From: Salinivirgaceae bacterium
Lineage (GTDB): Bacteria > Bacteroidota > Bacteroidia > Bacteroidales > SZUA-534
NCBI GenBank assembly: GCA_017557785.1
Contig: JAFYYA010000043.1
Span: 1 to 64,000 of the forward strand
Reading direction: 5' to 3'
DNA: 64,000 nt
Shown one piece after another: positions 60,071 to 64,000 of the stretch (its first letter is position 1; every line of letters begins with the position of its first letter). The notes under the pieces are model-generated. The model had not been told where the DNA came from. It did not search any database and worked only from the letters and a program-made list of their open reading frames with translations. Made by a program: the position numbers and the translations under genes.

Positions 60071-60942
60071 GTTGGTCTCTGATTCTGCTGATAACCTTGA
60101 CTGCGGTGGTTTTAGCCATCATCGCGACAGCGCTCATTGTGCACCGTCACCTTGTGAACAAGGTCACCTATATGATGGACTCGCTCGAAGACGGCGAACT
60201 GAACTTCCGCTTTGTCGAGAACAGCCGCTTCAACCGCGCGCTGAACCGCATCCGCTACATCTACGAGCAGCAGCGGCAGCAGTACGAGCAGGATTCGTGG
60301 ACGAAACTCATCCGCGTGCTCACCCACGAGATTATGAACACCGTGGCGCCCATTGCATCGCTGAGCGACGCGCTATCGAAATCGGTTGACGAGAACGGCA
60401 TTTCCGAAATGGACATAAAAGCAGGATTATCAATTATTTCCGACTCGTCGAACAACCTGATAAAATTTGTGCAGACCTACCGTCAGTTGAGCGGCGTGGC
60501 ACGGCCAGTGCGAAAATCGCTCAATCTGAAAGAGTTGATTGACAAGATTATAACGCTTGAAAGCGAACAAATTGCAAGCCACAACGCGCGCTGCACCTAC
60601 TCAACCGAAAACATCGACCTTCTCATCTACGCCGACGAAGGCCAACTATCGCAAATTATTATCAATCTGATAAAAAACGCGCTTCAGGCAAATGCTTCGC
60701 AGATTACCATCACATCGGGCAACGGCAACGGCGACGACGTTTGGCTGCGCGTGACAAACAACGGCGACCCCATTCCGCTGAGCAACCAAGAGCAGATTTT
60801 CATTCCTTTCTTCACCACCAAAGCCGAAGGCAGCGGCATCGGTCTGAGCATCTCGCGCCAGATTCTGCGCCAGCACAACGCCACCATCGCCCTTCTGCGA
60901 AGCGGCGATAATGAGACGGTGTTTGAGATGGTGTTTAAGTAG
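60067..60942 (+). CDS. Sensor histidine kinase, partner of the NtrC-type regulator
   Basis: 291 residues from ATG 60067, overlapping the regulator stop by 4 bp. One N-terminal membrane helix (about 4-26) and a short HAMP-like linker. The H-box is VLTHEIMNTVAPI with His87. N-box NLIKNALQANA, then G-boxes VTNNGDPIP and GSGIGLSISRQI. There is no periplasmic sensor domain, so the stimulus is probably intramembrane or comes from partner proteins such as the permeases, as in Bce-type systems. This last point is inference. Confidence 0.93.
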   Translation: MSWSLILLITLTAVVLAIIATALIVHRHLVNKVTYMMDSLEDGELNFRFVENSRFNRALNRIRYIYEQQRQQYEQDSWTKLIRVLTHEIMNTVAPIASLSDALSKSVDENGISEMDIKAGLSIISDSSNNLIKFVQTYRQLSGVARPVRKSLNLKELIDKIITLESEQIASHNARCTYSTENIDLLIYADEGQLSQIIINLIKNALQANASQITITSGNGNGDDVWLRVTNNGDPIPLSNQEQIFIPFFTTKAEGSGIGLSISRQILRQHNATIALLRSGDNETVFEMVFK

Positions 60943-60969
60943 ACCCGATTTGCCGCAGTATAGAAACCG

Positions 60970-60981
60970 CCGGAATTCCGG
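60970..60981. other. 12-bp palindrome CCGGAATTCCGG between converging genes
   Basis: Lies between the histidine kinase and pepT ends. No T tract, so it is at best a weak bidirectional terminator. Confidence 0.3.
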
Positions 60982-60982
60982 T

Positions 60983-62212
60983 TCAGCCTTTATTCGCGTA
61001 CAATTCCAAAATCTTCAAAATTGTTTCCGATGCCTTTTCCATGCTCTCGACGGGCACAAACTCGAAGCGGCTATGGAAGTTGTGGCCGCCAGCAAACAGG
61101 TTCGGTGTGGGCAGACCCATATATGAAAGTCGTGCGCCGTCGGTGCCGCCGCGGATGGGTTGCACTTTCGGCTCGATGCCGATTTGCCGCATTGCTTCAA
61201 CGGCCGTGTCAACAATGTGCATATGCGGTTCAATCATTTCGCGCATATTGCGATACTGGTCGGTAATTTCAATCTTGATGTAATCGCCGCCGTATTCTTT
61301 GCAAAGTGCTTCGGCAGAGTCGGTTAGCCATTTTTTCTTTTGTTCGAACAAATTGGCGTCGTGGTCGCGGATGAGCACTTCGGCACTGGCATGCTCAACA
61401 TCGCCTTCAACCTTGAAAAAGTGGAAGAATCCCTGATAGCCATCGGTGTAGCGTGGTGTGGAACTAATTGGCACAGAGCCGATTATGCGACTAATGAGCA
61501 AGGTGGCATTCACCATTTTGTCTTTGGCGCTGCCTGGGTGCACGCTCTTGCCCGTGACGGTGATTTTCGCGTAAGCGGCGTTAAAATTCTCATATTCAAT
61601 CTCGCCAATGCCGCCACCATCGACCGTGTAGGCGAAATCGGCACCAAACTGCTTCACATCGAACAAGTTGGCACCGCGGCCAATCTCTTCGTCGGGAGTG
61701 AAGGCGATTTTTATCGGACCGTGCTTGAAATCGGGATTATTCTGCACATATTCAGCCGTTTGCATAATTGCCGCAACGCCAGCCTTGTCGTCGGCGCCCA
61801 AAAGCGTGGTGCCGTCGGTGGTGATGATGTCCTGGCCAACATAATTGCGCAGTTCGGGGAAATCGGCGGGCGACATTACAATGTTCTGCGCTTCGTTCAG
61901 AACAATGTCGCCGCCATCGTAATTGCTGATAATCTGCGGTTTGACATTTTCCGAAGGCGCGTCGGGGCTGACATCGATATGCGCGATGAACCCGATGGCG
62001 GGCACAGCATACGGCACGTTCGACGGAATGGTGGCAAACAAGTAGCCATTGCCATCAATGTCTATCTTTGTGAGTCCCAAATCGTTAAGTTCGCTTGCCA
62101 GCGATTTTATCAGATTGAACTGCTTGGCAGTGCTCGGGCACGTTGTCGAGCGCTCATCCGACTGTGTATCAATCCGCGCATAGCGCATAAATCTTTCGGC
62201 AATCTTTTTCAT
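60983..62212 (-). CDS. pepT: Peptidase T (tripeptide aminopeptidase)
   Basis: 409 residues, family length. Metal site: His78-x-Asp80 in IAHIDVSPDAP, Asp in LLGADDKAG, Glu-Glu in TPDEEIGRGA, Asp in TVDGGGIGE and His in AGGHNFHSRFE. An M20 lid domain is in the middle (KSVHPGSAKDKMVNA). It releases N-terminal residues from tripeptides in the cytosol. It follows the YgjP-like gene by 12 bp. Confidence 0.95.
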   Translation of the reverse strand: MKKIAERFMRYARIDTQSDERSTTCPSTAKQFNLIKSLASELNDLGLTKIDIDGNGYLFATIPSNVPYAVPAIGFIAHIDVSPDAPSENVKPQIISNYDGGDIVLNEAQNIVMSPADFPELRNYVGQDIITTDGTTLLGADDKAGVAAIMQTAEYVQNNPDFKHGPIKIAFTPDEEIGRGANLFDVKQFGADFAYTVDGGGIGEIEYENFNAAYAKITVTGKSVHPGSAKDKMVNATLLISRIIGSVPISSTPRYTDGYQGFFHFFKVEGDVEHASAEVLIRDHDANLFEQKKKWLTDSAEALCKEYGGDYIKIEITDQYRNMREMIEPHMHIVDTAVEAMRQIGIEPKVQPIRGGTDGARLSYMGLPTPNLFAGGHNFHSRFEFVPVESMEKASETILKILELYANKG

Positions 62213-62224
62213 AATCGTAGTGTC

Positions 62225-62941
62225 TTATATCTGTATCTTATACTTATTCAATTCTTTATCAAGTAGTTTTTCTTTCCCGCCAACCAGCGAGTCGAGTAGC
62301 GCGTGGAACTGCGGTCCGTGGTTCTTGTGAACGGTGTGGCAAAGTTCGTGCAAAATTACAAAGTCCGACAAATATTCAGGCAGCGTCATCAGGCAGATGT
62401 TCAGATTGATGTTGTTCCGCACCGAACAACTTCCCCAACGCGTGTGTACATTCTTGACTGTCAGTTGCTTGTAACTGAATCCGTGGGCGGCTGCCAGTTT
62501 TGCCACTCTGTCGGGCAGATAGTGTTTTGCTTCATTCCGCAGCAATTCTGTCAGAAACATACGGATTTGTCGCTGAACCTGCGCCGAACTGAAGTCGGTG
62601 TCGGCAGGAAAACGCATCTCGTAGCCGCCTTCGGCCTTCACAGCCTGCACGCAGCGCGTCTGGCATCGGCTGAACCGAACCGTGTGATAACGCGTGCTGA
62701 ACGGCCGTTCTTCGTTGTAAATATTTGATTTTAAGGCAGAATCTATCTGTTGAAGATGACTGGCAATCCATTCGCGGTTTTCAAGGGCGAAGCGGTAACC
62801 CATATCGAAAGTCGCAAAGCGCGGAACCACCACTGCGGGCGGCTGCCCTGGCTTCAGTTTGATTGAGATTCGGTGTGCCTGGTGGTGCTTGCGGACGACT
62901 ATCCCCCCAACGTCTTCAAGCGTATATGATTTGCTATTCAT
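62225..62941 (-). CDS. YgjP-like metallopeptidase-domain protein (DUF45, M48-related)
   Basis: 238 residues. Zinc site HELCHTVHKNHGPQFH (His198, Glu199, His202, His208), with the family motif TRWGSCSVRNNINLN about 30 residues before. No membrane segment, so it is cytosolic, unlike HtpX. Substrates unknown. Co-directional with pepT, 12 bp apart. Confidence 0.88.
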   Translation of the reverse strand: MNSKSYTLEDVGGIVVRKHHQAHRISIKLKPGQPPAVVVPRFATFDMGYRFALENREWIASHLQQIDSALKSNIYNEERPFSTRYHTVRFSRCQTRCVQAVKAEGGYEMRFPADTDFSSAQVQRQIRMFLTELLRNEAKHYLPDRVAKLAAAHGFSYKQLTVKNVHTRWGSCSVRNNINLNICLMTLPEYLSDFVILHELCHTVHKNHGPQFHALLDSLVGGKEKLLDKELNKYKIQI

Positions 62942-62956
62942 TCGCGCATAAAAAAA

Positions 62957-63053
62957 GGGTAAGCAACTTATATCGCACCGCTACAACCGCCTACCCTTGC
63001 TTCCTTCCAGACCTGGGGGAGTTCAGCAGGAGCTGGTCGTATAAGACTTACCC
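62957..63053 (-). ncRNA. ffs: Signal recognition particle RNA (small, 4.5S-type)
   Basis: 97 nt on the minus strand. The conserved apical part reads GGTCTGGAAGGAAGCAAGGG with the GGAA tetraloop and the asymmetric internal loop that bind Ffh. The ends pair (GGGTAAGTCTTA with TAAGTTGCTTACCC), and a T6 run follows as terminator. A consensus promoter lies directly upstream. Confidence 0.95.
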
Positions 63054-63057
63054 GCCG

Positions 63058-63088
63058 CAAAAGTAGAAATAATTCGGTTTGGTGCAAA
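63058..63088 (-). promoter_or_regulatory. Promoter TTTG-N19-TACTTTTG of the SRP RNA
   Basis: Minus strand -33 TTTG (63085-63088) and -7 TACTTTTG (63058-63065), 19 bp apart, identical in layout to the tRNA-Gln promoter. Confidence 0.85.
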
Positions 63089-63123
63089 TTGGTTTTATAA
63101 CCCAAATTTTTCATTCCGCACCC

Positions 63124-63154
63124 GTTGCCGCGCAACAATTAAAATGTATTTTCG
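63124..63154 (+). promoter_or_regulatory. Promoter TTG-N19-TATTTTCG of porX
   Basis: TTG at 63125-63127 and -7 TATTTTCG (one base off) at 63147-63154; leader about 15 nt. Confidence 0.45.
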
Positions 63155-63174
63155 TTCTCATAAAAACATTTGCC

Positions 63175-64000
63175 ATGCAGAAGGAAATCAGCATTCTTTG
63201 GGTTGACGATGAAATCGACTTGCTCAAGCCGCACATAATCTTCTTGGAATCAAAGGGATATAAGGTTGATACCATCAACAACGGCACCGATGCCATTGCA
63301 ATGGTCCGCAACAGCCAGTACGATTTGGTTTTTCTCGATGAGAATATGCCTGGACTGAACGGACTTGAGACGTTGGCACAAATCAAGCACATCCGCAACT
63401 CGCTGCCAATCATTATGATAACAAAGAGTGAAGAAGAGTTTATTATGGACGAAGCCATCGGGTCGCAGATTGCCGATTATCTGATTAAACCCGTCAATCC
63501 GATGCAGATTCTGATGACAATCAAGAAGATAACCGACCAGCGGAGACTTGTGAGCCAAAAAACCACAATGAACTATCAGTCGCAGTTCAACGATTTGGGC
63601 GTTGAAATCAACAATGCAGAAAGCGCTGATGACTGGAAGGCTATACATAAAAAACTGATTTTTTGGACGTTGGAATTGCAAAAAAACAGCGTCGCAAGCA
63701 TGGAGCAAATCCTGCAAATGCAGAAAAGCGAAGCCGACAAGCGTTTTGTGCGCTACATCATAACCAACTACGAGTCGTGGTTTGCCGACCGCAGCAGTGA
63801 AGCGCCAATTCTTTCGCCTAACGCGTTCAAGCACAAGGTTTTCCCTGCTTTGTCGAGTGGCGAGCAGGTGGTTGTGGTGGTCATCGACAATCTGCGCTTC
63901 GACCAGTGGAAGTGCATCGAGCCAATGATTGCACCATACTATAATGTTGACGATGATGACATTATGTTCAGCATCCTGCCCACAGCCACGCAGTTTGCGC
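63175..64000 (+). CDS. porX: PorX-type response regulator with PglZ domain (T9SS regulator), partial
   Basis: The first 275 residues are visible; the frame runs off the right edge. Receiver domain (1-125): acidic pair in ILWVDDEID, phospho-acceptor Asp55 in VFLDENMPGLNG and Lys in YLIKPVNP. A helical bundle (about 125-195) follows, then the start of the alkaline-phosphatase-like PglZ domain (EQVVVVVIDNLRFDQWK, with the metal-binding Asp). PorX works with the kinase PorY and controls T9SS gene expression in Bacteroidetes. This fits the T9SS-like cargo at 15803-18661. Confidence 0.9.
   Translation, partial: MQKEISILWVDDEIDLLKPHIIFLESKGYKVDTINNGTDAIAMVRNSQYDLVFLDENMPGLNGLETLAQIKHIRNSLPIIMITKSEEEFIMDEAIGSQIADYLIKPVNPMQILMTIKKITDQRRLVSQKTTMNYQSQFNDLGVEINNAESADDWKAIHKKLIFWTLELQKNSVASMEQILQMQKSEADKRFVRYIITNYESWFADRSSEAPILSPNAFKHKVFPALSSGEQVVVVVIDNLRFDQWKCIEPMIAPYYNVDDDDIMFSILPTATQFA

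Overview
The window comes from a Bacteroidetes genome, most likely Bacteroidales. Start codons lack Shine-Dalgarno sequences. Several promoters fit the phylum consensus TTTG-N19-21-TAnnTTTG, most exactly those of the tRNA-Gln and SRP RNA genes. The window also carries a PorX-type regulator of type IX secretion (T9SS), a secreted protein with a T9SS-like C-terminal domain, phylum-typical DUF1573, DUF2807 and WG-repeat proteins, and Gram-negative envelope genes (lpxH, lpxK, gmhA, exbB/exbD/tonB). There is no sign of a phage, plasmid, transposon, CRISPR array or rRNA operon. Most of the sequence is densely packed chromosome.

Layout. 1-1.0 kb: end of a gene set for a complex related to energy-converting hydrogenase (Ehr-like), with both visible subunits lacking expected metal ligands. 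1.1-9.6 kb: WG-repeat protein, TlpA-like thiol protein, lpxH, a lipoprotein/secreted-protein pair, sppA, lpxK and a free-standing TonB plug protein. 9.6-15.7 kb: clpS, DUF2807, LytTR regulator, rsmI, coiled-coil protein, tdk, aminotransferase, DUF1573. 15.8-21.3 kb: a 952-residue T9SS-type exported protein, an alarmone-hydrolase-like HD protein, gmhA and a second lipoprotein/secreted-protein pair. 21.3-31.3 kb: a tight minus-strand signalling operon of CheR, a degenerate CheR, CheB, a membrane GAF protein, a PP2C phosphatase (GAF-PAS-PAS-SpoIIE), SiaB kinase, SiaC and an ABCG transporter with TerB-like and FHA-like N-terminal regions. 31.7-41.4 kb: SemiSWEET, lipoprotein, pepP overlapping a serpin, tRNA-Gln, an AOS/KBL-fold protein without its PLP lysine, a radical SAM protein and TonB-ExbD-ExbB. 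41.5-60.9 kb: a large efflux/envelope cluster of TolC, HlyD-type adaptor, one LolD-type ATPase, five FtsX-family permeases, an NtrC-type response regulator and a histidine kinase. 61-64 kb: pepT, YgjP-like protease, SRP RNA and the start of porX.

How the genes work together. The ABC cluster looks self-regulated. A consensus sigma-54 promoter (TTGGCAC...TGTGCC) lies 33 bp before tolC. Upstream of it is a helically phased array of TGTAAA/TTTACA boxes, which could bind the regulator encoded at the end of the cluster. A diverged copy of the box array and promoter follows a terminator after the third permease, so the cluster probably forms two co-regulated transcription units. The Sia/Che operon combines a SiaC phosphorylation switch (conserved Thr68) with methylation-type chemosensory enzymes and a transporter. 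No diguanylate cyclase is encoded there, so its output must differ from the Pseudomonas SiaABCD paradigm.

The strongest candidates for undescribed biology are this Sia/Che/ABCG operon, the dual sigma-54 five-permease array, the PLP-lysine-less AOS-fold protein, and the two-gene lipoprotein/secreted-protein module that occurs twice.
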